A DNA stretch of 64,000 bases from Ampelomyces quisqualis (lineage: Eukaryota; Ascomycota; Dothideomycetes; Pleosporales; Phaeosphaeriaceae), in contig JAGTXZ010000019.1 of the NCBI GenBank assembly GCA_018398575.1, forward strand, positions 2,232,001 through 2,296,000, written 5' to 3'. A model generated the notes under the pieces. That model was given only the letters and a program-made list of their open reading frames with translations. It made no database searches and was not told where the DNA came from. Below are positions 22,018 through 32,781 of the stretch, piece after piece. Made by a program: the position numbers and the translations under genes. Within the stretch, counting starts at the first letter, position 1. The number at the start of each line of letters is the position of its first letter.

Positions 22018-22164
22018 TTAGTGGTCGCACCGCTCGCACTTTTCTTCGTGCTTGACCGTCTTGACGTTGTTCACGCCACAGGCGGCCATTCTCGAGGTCG
22101 CGCAGGGGGCCTCGGCGGTTGTCTCGTGGCCGCAGCCGTACTTGTGTACGACCTTGAGGCACAT
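22018..22164 (-). CDS. Cys-rich microprotein, MCxxVV family (48 residues)
   Basis: A 48-residue ORF starts at the ATG at 22164. Its composition stands out from the low-complexity frame upstream: Cys2, Cys11, His13, Cys21, Cys29, Cys43, Cys46 and His48. It shares a layout with the ORF at 42143: MCxxVVxxY at the start, a Cys or CxC at 11–14, a PC pair, a KTV triplet, and a final C-x2-C or C-x2-H. Small fungal proteins opening MC-x2-VV-x2-Y with a CGH-like motif are familiar to me as hypothetical proteins without known function. A metal-binding fold is a reasonable guess. The frame is open upstream to 22485, but that part is repetitive Pro/Arg-rich sequence over tandem repeats, so I take the internal ATG. 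Confidence 0.5.
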   Translation of the reverse strand: MCLKVVHKYGCGHETTAEAPCATSRMAACGVNNVKTVKHEEKCERCDH

Positions 22165-22274
22165 GTCGGCGGGAGATAGGCGAGGGGGGGGCGGTTGCAC
22201 GGCGGGGGCGCCGGCCGTATGAGCGTCGAGGCGGGGCAGAGCGTGGACGCGCTGATTGGCCGGGCGCGGCGAGC

Positions 22275-22340
22275 TGCGTGCAACTGCGTGCAACTGCTGG
22301 CGGGCACTGGCAGGCAAAGGCAGGCAAAGGCAGGCGAAGG
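22275..22340. repeat. Two adjacent 10-bp tandem repeats
   Basis: TGCGTGCAAC occurs twice in tandem at 22275–22294. CAGGCAAAGG occurs at 22311–22320 and 22321–22330, followed by a one-base variant at 22331–22340. The region is GC-rich and lies just upstream of the microprotein. Confidence 0.8.
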
Positions 22341-24845
22341 CAGAGAGACGGGCGGGCAGTGGAATGCAGTGCGTACGGCTGGGGCGTGTCCTTTTTGTTT
22401 CTTCTGCTGGGGCGGGCCGAGGGTGCAACTTGCACGAGGGCAGCAGGCACAGGGCTACGCAAGGTACCTTGGAGCAACGAAGCACGCCAGGTGGCAGCAG
22501 ATGTGTGCGGGAGGGAGTGGTCGCGGCGTCCGGAAGGGATCTGGGGGTGCGCAGGTGTTTTATAATGGAGCCATTGCTGCGTTCCGGGCAGACGGTACCT
22601 CTCGACGACTTGTTAGATTGCTCCCGCTGCCGTTTGCGAGTGAGAGAAGTGCGACAGTGTACAGCCGTTTGGCTTCCGTGCCCGCCGCACCTTTAGTGCC
22701 TGCTGGGGTCGGCCGCCCAATCACCGCGGCCGCCCGCGACGGGCCTCGCCCGGTACGGACTGCAGAGGGCTCTGCGAGTCTGCCTCTCGCAGTCTCGCTG
22801 CGTTCTGTAGACTGTCGCGTCGTCCCTCGCAGGACGCTGCCGCCCGATGCGGTCAGGGTCCTCGTTGACAGACTCGCCCCATCACAGGGCTGATGCCTTC
22901 ATGGACGAGCGCCGGCCAAGACCAGCTTCGCGAGGCTGCCTGCCGCGCCAACGGTCAACAGCAGCTCTGTCATGCCTCACTTGACGCCTTCAGCCGATGC
23001 GGGTGGAACATGGGAAGCAATGCGTCGTCAAGCGCCCCGGCCGTCGAAGAGCGCTTTGGGTAAGTCTCTGTTTCTATGGAGCTGCTTTGTGCAAACGCTG
23101 CAAAGCGCCAAGAGGGCCTCTGCTGGTCGACAGCAACGGAACCATTCAAGTCAACCATGGTGGTCAACCACGGTGGTCATTTGCGCTGTTGTGAGGCCCA
23201 CGGAAATCCCTATGCGTTTTGTTGGAGACACAACATGCTGTGCTACCTGTCAGAGTATTGTTTCACGTCGCTCCAAACGGCTACAGGCATGGCACAGATG
23301 TTACATCCCAATTCGCTCTAGCCTGTCGGCCCGCTTTGCGCCCTTGTGCGACCATGGTATGCACAGCGTCAGCGTCCGCGCCATCGGCAGTGGATGGCCC
23401 GTGGGAATCAAAAAATGGTGCAGTACTCCGTACATTCTAGAATACAAGTTTACACCTAAACATGTGGCTAATTGCGCAGTATTCGTATCTATGTGACTAT
23501 GTCCACCGGTCGCATCGTTGGATGCGGATTTTGCCGTGCATGGCAAACCTTCACGCTCTGTTTCCTTGCAACCGTGATTGGGATGCTCGACTATAAGGCG
23601 GGGTACTCGGGGCGTCGTTGGACCTTCATCTGCGCTCACCGTAGCTCGACTTTGAGCGGTTCATCTACACATGGGTGTCGGTCCTCGCCACACTGAACTG
23701 CTTGCAACATTCGACTCGCCAAGCACGAGATGCCCTTCGTTTGCCTTTGCACACTATGGTGTATCTTGCTATCCATTCCCCCGAGCAGCGCGCCAAAGTA
23801 ACCATGAGGGAGAACCATATTCGCAGAGTGCCTTGCATGAAAACGTCGCAGTCCAACGCGCATCGCGATTGTCCGTCCGGTGGTAATTACATCGCCAAAG
23901 CATGTGCCGAGGTCTACCGCAACTCCGAGGCACTACTCCGTATTGGCTAGCCGCACTCGACTGCTACATCATTTGTCGGGCACTTCGACCGGATTCGTTG
24001 ATTCTGCAACTTCCTTGGCCGGGAAGCACTGTTGTCTACTGTGTGATATCACGAGGTATTTGGATCTTGTTCGGCGACATCCCAACTGACGGAGGAAGAC
24101 ACTCGACTGACACAAGTGTCAAACGAGTCACGATGCCGCTTTCAAAAGAGACTTGTGACAGCGATTGTGGCTTTGTAGTTTCCAAGCATCAATGACCAGT
24201 CCCCTCTCAGATCCGTCCAATCGAAGTATTCAAACTTAGTATCTCACTCTTGTTTGATCAAGAGCAAGACACATAAAGAGATCTTGAGAGACAAGCTGGG
24301 TGGTTGTGAGGATTGGGTGGGGCAGCTTTCGACCCCGCATCCAATACCTTTACGTCACAGCTTCAGAAACCTCCAACGATACAGAATTGTCCAGCTCCGC
24401 GGCATCCAGTTCGGAGAGGGCTCAATACGGCTACCAAAAATCCGCGGATACTCAGCATGGGCAATCTCAATTGCGCATAGGACATGCCAACATGCAGACA
24501 TGGCAAACTTTGACTCGCGTAGCGGCATGACAGTATTTGGCAGTCAGCCTAGGTGGTACCAGCAAAGATTATCGTCCTTCTGGTCATGATTGGTTGCGTA
24601 CGACGACTCCACCTCAAGGTGCGTCTCAGCAACACGGACATGGTCCTCAATAGGCAGCACGTAGCAGGGATCGCGGGTAGGCGAAGCGGTTGTCGTGATG
24701 GCAAAACGTCGAAATGACGTCGAAATGTCAACACTGGCCCGTTTGCTCAGGCACGACCTTGCCGCATATACACTGCTCCCGAACCCAACTCTTTGACCGC
24801 TTCCACAGCCTCCAATTCTCTGTATCTCTTGCTCGAGATTCTCAC
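22341..24845. other. Long non-coding stretch upstream of catalase
   Basis: About 2.5 kb without a supportable gene. It begins GC-rich and becomes mixed. TACGGAGTA on the minus strand is present at 23424–23432 and 23934–23942. Several overlapping ORFs of 60–230 codons lack motifs and show no consistent coding frame. Confidence 0.45.
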
Positions 24846-27618
24846 ATGGCGTCTCAAATCCTTGCTTCAGCATCGAATATAGCAGAGAAAGCTAAAGAGA
24901 TGACGAGCGCAAAGAACACGAAGATTGCGCAATTGGCGGCTGACACAAAGGATGTCAACGATAAGAGCTGGAGGATCACCAGCGACTATGGAGTCAAGCA
25001 GAATAACACCGACGAGTGGTTGAAAGTGGCGTCGGACGGTCAGCAGGGTCCTCAGCTGTTGGAAGATCACTTTGGCCGCGAGAAGGTAAGCAGCACGGTA
25101 TCAGCACATTTCCAACTCGAAAGTTTCGCACATCTCCCAATCTCTACACAGCCCCAATCTTCACATCTGAAACCATCTACCTGTACGCCAGGCAGCATGA
25201 AAATTACTAACCCAATCCCCAGATCCACCGCTTCGACCACGAACGTATCCCAGAACGTGTGGTCCACGCCCGCGGCTCTGGTGCCTTTGGAAAATTCACG
25301 CTCTTCGAGTCCGCTGCCGATGTGACCTCTGCCGGCGTGCTCACCGATACGTCCCGCGAGACACCCGTCTTCCTCCGGTTCTCGACTGTGCTTGGTAGCC
25401 GTGGATCTGCAGACACTGTTCGTGATGTGCGTGGCTTTGCGGTCAAGTTCTACACGGAAGAAGGCAATTGGGACATTGTTGGAAACAACATTCCTGTGTT
25501 TTTTATCCAGGACGCTATGAAGTGTTCGTAGAAACGCGGAGAATGGAACCGACAGATGCTAAATCGAAGCTAGTCCCTGATGTGATCCATGCGGGCAAGC
25601 CGGAGCCTGATAATGAAATTCCTCAGGCGCAGAGTGCGCATAACAACTGGTACGAAGTCCTCGAAATAAAGTTTTCTCACCGGCACCATGTTAACCCTTG
25701 GTAGTATGTTTCAACCCGCTCCTCCACTCCAGGTCCAAAGGGAGCAAGGTATTTGCAACCTCTTTGAGAGCATATGCTGACTTCACATCTCTGCGTTCAG
25801 TTTGGGACTTTCAGTACATGGTGAGTTTCTGCATCTTCTTTGCGCCTCCTGACGCATAAGAGCAAGAAAAAAACAGGTCCAAGAGCTCACTCTGGCTGGT
25901 TCTGGTCTTACATCAGTCGAGTGGCTCGACTTGTCCTCGCGCGAGCCCCCCTGTTGTTCTCGCTCATATGCACCTGGAAGCTATATACTGATATGGAGAT
26001 CATCTGCTAACTTTCACAGCATCCCGAAGCGACTCATATGTTCTTCTGGGCCATGAGCGACCGAACGATTCCCCGATCCTACCGCATGATGCAGGGCTTC
26101 GGTGTCAACACCTTCACACTCACCAACGACAAAGGTGAAAGGAGCTTCGTCAAGTTCATCTTCACACCTGAACTTGGAGTACACAGCTTTGTGTGGGACG
26201 AGGCTCTCAAGATTGCAGGACAAGACCCGGACTTCCATCGCAAGGATCTTTGGATGGCTATCGAGAGCGGTGCATACCCCAAGTGGAAGTTTGGTATCCA
26301 GGTCATTCCTGAAGCTAAAGAGCACGACTTCGATTTCGATATCCTGGATGCTACAAAGGTCTGGCCTGAGGAGCTGGTCCCAATCCGATACATTGGCCAG
26401 CTTGAGCTTAACAGGAACCCTGACGAGTTCTTCACTCAGACCGAGCAAGTCGCATTTTGCACGGGTCATGTAGTTCCGGGTATTGGATTCAGCGATGACC
26501 CGCTTCTCCAGGGCCGCAACTTTTCCTACGCTGATACTCAACTGTCCCGACTAGGCGTAAACTGGCAAGAACTGCCTATCAACAAGCCTGTCTGCCCAGT
26601 CATGAACTTCAACAGAGACGGAGCCATGCGACACACCATCACGAAAGGCAAGGTCAACTACTGGCCAAACCGATTCGAGACGGTTCCTCCCGCGCAAGCA
26701 AACGAAGGTGCCTACATTGACTTCCCAGCCAAGATAGCCGGTATCAAGGCCCGTACTCAGAGCAAGAAGTTCAGAGAGCACAAGAACCAGGCTGAGCTGT
26801 TCTACAACTCATTGTCGGAGCCAGAGAAGCTGCACGCCATGAATGCGTTTGCATTTGAGCTTGACCATTGCGACGACCCTCTCGTATACAACCGTATATG
26901 CGAGCGTCTGTGCGAGATCGATCTCGAGTTGGCTCAGAAGGTGTCAGAGATGGTTGGCGGCGACATACCCACAACACAAACACGACCAAAGCACAACAAG
27001 ACCGCGAAGGGCCTCTCGCAGCTCGAATATGCGCCCACGACCCCAACTATCGCCACCCGCATGGTCGCTATCCTTATAGCTGATGGCTACGATAAGGTAG
27101 TATACAATGGCATCAAGGCCGCATTGACTGCTGCTGGTGCACTTCCATTCACCATCAGCCCGAGGAGAAACAACATTTTTGCAGAAGGCGAGGACAAGAG
27201 CTCCGGTGGCGGCGTCAAGGCCGATCACCATCTTGAGGGCATGCGCTCTACTATGTTCGACAGCATCTTCGTTCCTGGTGGCGCCAAATCCGTCGAAACA
27301 CTCAGCAAGAACGGCCGGGCTGTCCACTGGGTGCGCGAGGCTTTCGGCCATTTGAAGGCCATCGGTGCAACTGGCGAGGCTGTCAACTTTGTCAAGCAGG
27401 CATTCGACTTACCCGGTATGGAGTTTTCGGCTGCTGGCGACGTTGTGGAGTCATACGGAGTTGTCACGGCAAGTCAGGTCCAGCCTGAGAGCTTCAAGGA
27501 GGCTGTTGAGATGGTGAAGGGTGCGAAGGACTTTGTCAGCGCGTATTGCTTCGCTGTTTCGCAGCATAAGAACTTTGATCGGGAGTTGGCGGGGCTGAAC
27601 ACAATGGTCGCTTACTAG
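24846..27618 (+). CDS. Large-subunit catalase with C-terminal DJ-1/PfpI domain; one splice junction out of phase
   Basis: Exons are read as 24846–25085, 25223–25523, 25574–25649, 25801–25820 and 26020–27618, about 744 residues. The enzyme dismutates hydrogen peroxide with haem. Family landmarks include IHRFDHERIPERVVHARG with the catalytic His, VRDVRGFAVKFYTEEGNWDIVGNN with the catalytic Asn, HNN…WDFQYMHPEATHMFFWAMSDRTIPRSYRMM, and the proximal Tyr region near LSRLGVNW. From about residue 570 a DJ-1/PfpI-like domain follows (TRMVAILIADGYDKVVYNGIKAAL), the hallmark of large-subunit catalases. No signal peptide is present, so it is likely cytosolic or peroxisomal. Joining exon 3 to the 20-bp exon 4 at the only GT (25650) leaves one extra base; relatives read HNNFWDF, which needs the exon to end at 25648. 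Either a one-base insertion, an odd donor or a sequence error is involved. Confidence 0.85.
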
Positions 27619-28154
27619 ATTGATGAGACGGGCACCAAATCCTACAATGATTCGCGATCCCTCAATTGTAAGCCCGGACTGATTCAAATGCTACTAAGCT
27701 AACATGTAACATGCTGAAAAACCTGGTATAGTCTGCGTCGGACTAGTTTCTCCTACGTATGTTTGTTTACATCTTGGAGGTGGATAAGCTGCACTAGACT
27801 TATGACTTGACGTCTGGTCGTCTGATCACGAGCTCTGGACCCTGGTGGTAGCAGCTGATCTCGACATGACATCCACATGTGGTTAGTCGAGCGAGTGAAA
27901 CAAAGTACACGTGCCTGGCGTCATGCCTCGGCTTGTTTTTAGTGTCTTGGCGAGATGCATTCACATGCTTCCCGTATTGGTATTCTCGCTGTCACAAGCT
28001 TCCGACCCACGTTGAAATACCCCGGACTCTTGACCACCAGATCTCCTGCTTCCTCCAAATCGCATTACACGACTATACCCGTCTTCCCAATCGAGCAATA
28101 GACGTACCATACCAACAAAGACGAGATTAGCCTCATAGCGAACACATAAACATC
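27619..28154. other. Intergenic, SCP2 promoter
   Basis: No gene is seen between the catalase stop and the SCP2 start. Confidence 0.45.
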
Positions 28155-28719
28155 ATGTCTCTCAAGTCTGGTACGTGCACATTATCACGTTTCTGCTGGT
28201 AGGCTGGTCAGGAGTCGAAGTAGCAAAGTGGTTGGCGACATTTGTAGCGCACCTTGTGAGCAGTCTTCGCCAGCCATCACAAGCTTCAGCGCCCACGACT
28301 CCCAACCTGCAGCTCTTCACTCGAACAACGCTCACGTGTCCCAAACAGATTCCTTCCCCGCCTCCGCAGCTTTCGACGAAATTTCGCGCTCCCTCTCCTC
28401 CCCGTCCGACAAACAAGACGCCATCAAGAAGGGCGGCGCGATTTTCGCCTTCACGCTCAAAAACACTGCCGGCGCCACGGACTCGTGGTACATTGATCTG
28501 AAGGAGACTGGTACCGTCGGAAAGGGCGTTGCGCCCGAGGGCAAGAAGGCCGCCGTCACGCTGGTGTTGAGCGACAAGGACTTTGGACAGCTGGTTCAGG
28601 GCAAAGCGAATGCGCAGAAGCTGTTTATGAGCGGGAAATTAAAGGTCAAAGGGGATGTTTCCAAGGCTACTAAGCTAGACCCTATCCTCAAGAAGGCGCA
28701 GACTGGGCCGAAGTTGTAA
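28155..28719 (+). CDS. SCP2 sterol-carrier domain protein
   Basis: Two exons (28155–28170 and 28349–28719) join in frame to a 128-residue protein. The first exon is only 16 bp (MSLKS plus one base) with donor GTACGT; the 178-bp intron ends CCAAACAG. The product is a single SCP2 domain: FDEISRSLSSPSDKQDAIKKGGAIFAFTL, then WYIDLKETGTVGKG and the conserved DKDFGQLVQGKANAQKLFMSGKLKVKGDVSKATKL. Stand-alone SCP2 proteins of yeasts and fungi bind lipids and acyl-CoA and are often peroxisomal. The C-terminus is GPKL, only loosely similar to a PTS1 tripeptide, so localisation is uncertain. It lies downstream of catalase in the same orientation; a peroxide/lipid metabolism link is suggestive only. Confidence 0.92.
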
Positions 28720-30111
28720 ATCGGGGTGTGGGTGTAGAGCGCAGCTTGTGCTTGAGACGCAAGGCGATACCTGTGCAAATTGCAGTTTTACTCGTTGCGT
28801 CTATACTTTTAGCTTCACCACAGTGCGTCAAGCATTGGAAGCCAAGGCTACGGTTTTTGAATCTCGGGACATGTGTTTTCCAACTTGATGAAGTACACCA
28901 TGCAGCATATCAAGCTATCAGGTATTACTTGGTAGGACACCGTTCGCATCTGTTGCGTTTGTCTTCTTCTTGCATGTCAGAAGGTTCTACAACGTTCTTT
29001 CAGCCTCCTACATGATAGCACAAGTTGCACACATGCTGACGCGTTATTTCGCGATGTTGATCCACGTGCATTCGATCACCACCTCCCTTGCATCACACTA
29101 CAAGAGCCAATCCAGCTCACTTGCGTCTTCTTCGACTGCCAAGTCGTAACCGTGGGTAAAGAGCGAATTGACGTTCAGCAGAACAATACGTTCAACGGTC
29201 TCGGTTTTCTCGACATTGTAGCCTTACGCGTTTCGCTTGCGCCACACCTTTATTTATTCAAAAAAAATTCCATCGTACAGCAAGCGCAGTCCGCTAGCCA
29301 TGGTCCCGCCATCCCAAGGCCCATCTCCGCGACGGCAACCTGGTAGGAAAAACCGTAGTGTTAAGTCGAGCACGTTTGATCCTGTATGCTGTCTACCGTC
29401 AACGACAGCGGAAAGCGACAAGAAAACAGGCTTTTGTCGCCCTGGACTACAACCCCTCTCCGCTGCGCCCTGCGTTCTCGACAAATGTCCTGGTGGGGGA
29501 AAGGTCTGCTGGAAGGACGTCGAAAGTTACGCCGGATGTTGGTTGAGAAGAACGCGGTGGGGTTGGGGCGCAGCATGATTGGCATCCGGATTCCTCGGCG
29601 CGGACTTTGGGAGTTGGCGCTGGCGTATGAAGCATACATGGTCTTGGGATGCTCACGCAGTGTGTGCCGGTGGAGTTGAATATTGCCTAGGGTGGTATTT
29701 GAGCAAGCACGTTATAATGGGGAATCTCCTGTGATTTTTTAACACATTTCAGCAGTACGATCTTGGACAAGAGTAAGGAGATTATCATTCAAGGATCGTG
29801 GGGTGGGGTATGCTACTTTCGTGGACATCATGGATACATACGTGTCTTCTTTGATCGTCAAAAGAGGCCGTGATGAGATAAGATAACAAACATGAGAGTC
29901 ATGGAGACAAGAAAGAAGTAAAAAGAACTTCGAAACTCGACCCCAGAGGAAGCCGGGACTTTTGACACACACACACCGCAAAGCGAACGCCAGTCCAACA
30001 TCTCAGGGGTATCTAACCGTGCTTACCCTTGCCCTTGACACAGTGAAATAACTCCTCAAACACCGCTCATTGTCGTCGTCATCATCATCGTACACAAGCC
30101 TCGAGTAGACT
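28720..30111. other. Intergenic region, no gene seen
   Basis: About 1.4 kb of converging 3' flanks. A short poly-A run is present near 29261. ORFs of up to 113 codons overlap each other on both strands without motifs. Confidence 0.45.
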
Positions 30112-31778
30112 TTACTTCCACGTCGACAACCTCAAGAAGCGCTTAACATGGTCTCCCGCGAAGAAACTATCCTTTGGCTGCGGACTCTTGCGCAACGAGC
30201 GATTCGGCCTACCCAACCACCTCGAAAACGCATGTGAGCTCCGCACATTCCCGTTGCCGCAGACTTGGTCGATAGCCAGATCCACCTCCTCGAGCAACGG
30301 GCCCATGATGCGCGGCTCGGCGTCCACAGGCGACAACATAATCGGCACGTCCATGACTTCTTCCTGCCTTGCCTTCCACGCATCGTTGCCTGCGATGCGC
30401 GTCAGCGGCGCGAGCGCAGAGTCCCAATCGCCTTGGCGCAGCTTGACGTCTTCGAACTGGAACTCGACGAGGCTGCGGCAGTGTTTATCGATAAAGTCTG
30501 CAATTTGGACAGAGTCCATGACGGCGTTTTCCAACTCCATGTACTTGAGGCGGGGGAATTTCAAGGGTCGGGGTCCGCGCACGGTGCCGCGCATGGAGGG
30601 GTGCATGGAGGATTCTTCGATGGGGAGCATGCATGGTTCTTTGTCGAGGGAGAGGGGTGACGGGCCGCGCATGCCTTTCCAGCGGAAGAAGAGGCGTGTG
30701 AGGCCGCGGGATAGGGTGCGGAGGTAGGCGTGCAGGATGCGTAGGTGTTCGAGGGATTGGGTGCGGATGCGCATTGAGGAGGAAGAGAAGGGGATTGATT
30801 CCATGCAGATTGACAGACGGCGAATTTGGCCCCAGCGTTTTGCGGAGGAAGCGGTGCTACCGAAAACGTGCATTGGGTGGAGGTAGAGGAGGCCGCCGGG
30901 GTGGATGGGGTGGAGGGAGAGGGATGAGAGGCTGTATAGTGGTGCGCGCTCGACTGCGATACGCAACGAGATGAGTGCGTAGTCTACTGCGCTTCGGCAG
31001 TTTCGCGGCGCTGTGCTGAAGCCTGGACACGAGATGGTGAGGTGCGTGAGGTTGATGAGTTCAGAAAAGGCGGCGACAAAGGCAGAAACATTTGTGGCCG
31101 CGTGGAAGAGAGGTGGGTATTGTTTAACGAGCAGGTCCTGCATCTCCCAGGACCCATACTTGGGTGTCTTATTTTTTGCTGGGCCGTTGTGGGGATTTTG
31201 GACTTGTGGTTCGTAGTTGAAGTTCTTTTCCTCGCCAGTCATAGGGTCCACAATGGGTGGTAGGAAAGTCTCTGGGCTGTGTGGCATGTGGAAGGTAAAT
31301 GTCTTGACATGGCGACCTATCCTTGAAAGAGCCTCAGCGCGCGCTGGCTTGGAGAAGGTACATGTCTTGAAGGTAGAAGTGATGGACTGAAATAATTGCG
31401 GTGCAGCACGCGACGAGAAGTCGTGGCAGACAAGACGGAAGTTGGCGAGATCTTCTGGGTCCAAATGCTCGAGGAGGTTGTCACGACAATTGTCGTTCAG
31501 CCAGAATCGCAGGAAGACGGAGCTGGTAGAAAGCACCAGGTTGCAAATGGAGCTGTTCGAGCGCGTTGCTTGTGACTGTCAATATGATTCGGCAGCGCAA
31601 TGCGCGCAGGAGTCTTACATCGTCCATCAATGGTAGTCGCAGGCGTCAATGGAATTTCGCCAAACAAGAGCTTCGAGCTCGCGCGCGACACGGTTGTGTT
31701 TGCGCTCGCATAGCTGCTCTGGCTCTCGCCCGAGTAAGACCGCTTCAGTGACGGTGGATTGGGTTGCTGTGAGTGCAT
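30112..31778 (-). CDS. F-box protein
   Basis: Two exons (31778–31619 and 31568–30112) join through a 50-bp intron (GTAAGA…CAAG) to about 538 residues. The start is the ATG at 31778 (MHSQQPNPPSLKRSYSGE); the conserved LLFGEIPLTPATTIDG stretch follows before the intron. The F-box lies just after the junction (FWLNDNCRDNLLEHLDPEDLANFRLVCHDFSSRAAPQLFQSI). The remainder has leucine-rich, LRR-like elements (LTHLTISCPGF, LKYMELENAVMDSVQIADFI, LVEFQFEDVKL). Such proteins act as substrate receptors of SCF ubiquitin ligases through Skp1. The target is unknown. An acceptor of CAAG is weak but is the one that keeps the frame. Confidence 0.8.
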
Positions 31779-32781
31779 GATGGCTGCAGTAGTGGTCGTC
31801 GCATCCAAGATGTGTTCGTGAACAATGGCAAAGATGTCGTCGCTTCAAATCGCATCAAATGTCGTAAAAAGATTCGTCTATTTCGTTTCAACCACCAGGG
31901 CGTCGATAACCAACCTCAGGAAACGTCCCCAGGCATCGCCCACATTTACCACGTCCACGGCGTAGCGGGGCCACTGCGCACGTGAGACGCAAGTGTGAGT
32001 CAAACCTCATGTCTTTGTTTCTCCAACGCTTCGTGCTCATCAACAAGAGCTGGGCTGCATGCGGCCAGAATATGGAGAGGAAAACACGACCATATCGCGG
32101 TGGGAGAGCGCGTCTTTATGGTGTTGGACGCGACGATTCGACCGACGGCTTCAAGTGGGGCTGCAGCCTAGAGCCGGGTCAAAACGTTTCACGCCGCGCA
32201 GCCAGTCGGATGCGAGGACGGGCGGGATAGTGAATGCACGTGGTGCAGTAGTGGTGCAGCCATGTCGTGGAGACGGTGGCTGGGCGAGTAGGACTGGCGG
32301 TCAGCGCTCGAAGCGCGGCGGGGCCTAACGCGTCGTACCTTTTTGTGTCGCGATTCGACAACAACAACAACAACAACAGATGCAATTGCTGCATCAGTGC
32401 GGACCCGCGTTTGTTACGGAGTGGAGTTTTAGAGATGCAGCCGACACGCGCGTGCCATGTGGCTTAGTCACCCTCAACACCACATGGCCATCTTGACTTC
32501 CATCTGGAAGTGTTCGGGACGCAACGAGCTTGTGGACCGTGCCCTTAGATCATCAACCCAGAACGCGCTTTTCACCACAACCATCCCGCACCTGCATCGC
32601 GTGTTGCGCCGCCACTGTGACCAGTGAACTCGACAATTGAATGGTACCATGGTAGCACGCCGTCGCGCTGCAAACATGATCGAACATGTTGCGACTGGAT
32701 ATCAAGACTATTCATGTGTAACATATCACACAACCTAGCGCGCTTTGTCGCGACCCTTACTCACGTCCTGGAGCTTACCAC
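31779..32781. other. Intergenic with a CAA microsatellite
   Basis: No gene is seen in this 1-kb region upstream of the F-box gene. A (CAA)n microsatellite of about seven units lies at roughly 32357–32379. Confidence 0.5.

Noticed and set aside
21464..22477. 337-codon minus-strand ORF rich in Arg/Pro
   Set aside because: Low complexity, overlaps tandem repeats and GC-rich DNA, and competes with other equally long frames; only the 48-residue end of a neighbouring frame has a family-like pattern.
22195..22893. 232-codon plus-strand ORF
   Set aside because: GC-rich non-coding DNA gives open frames on both strands; no motif is present.
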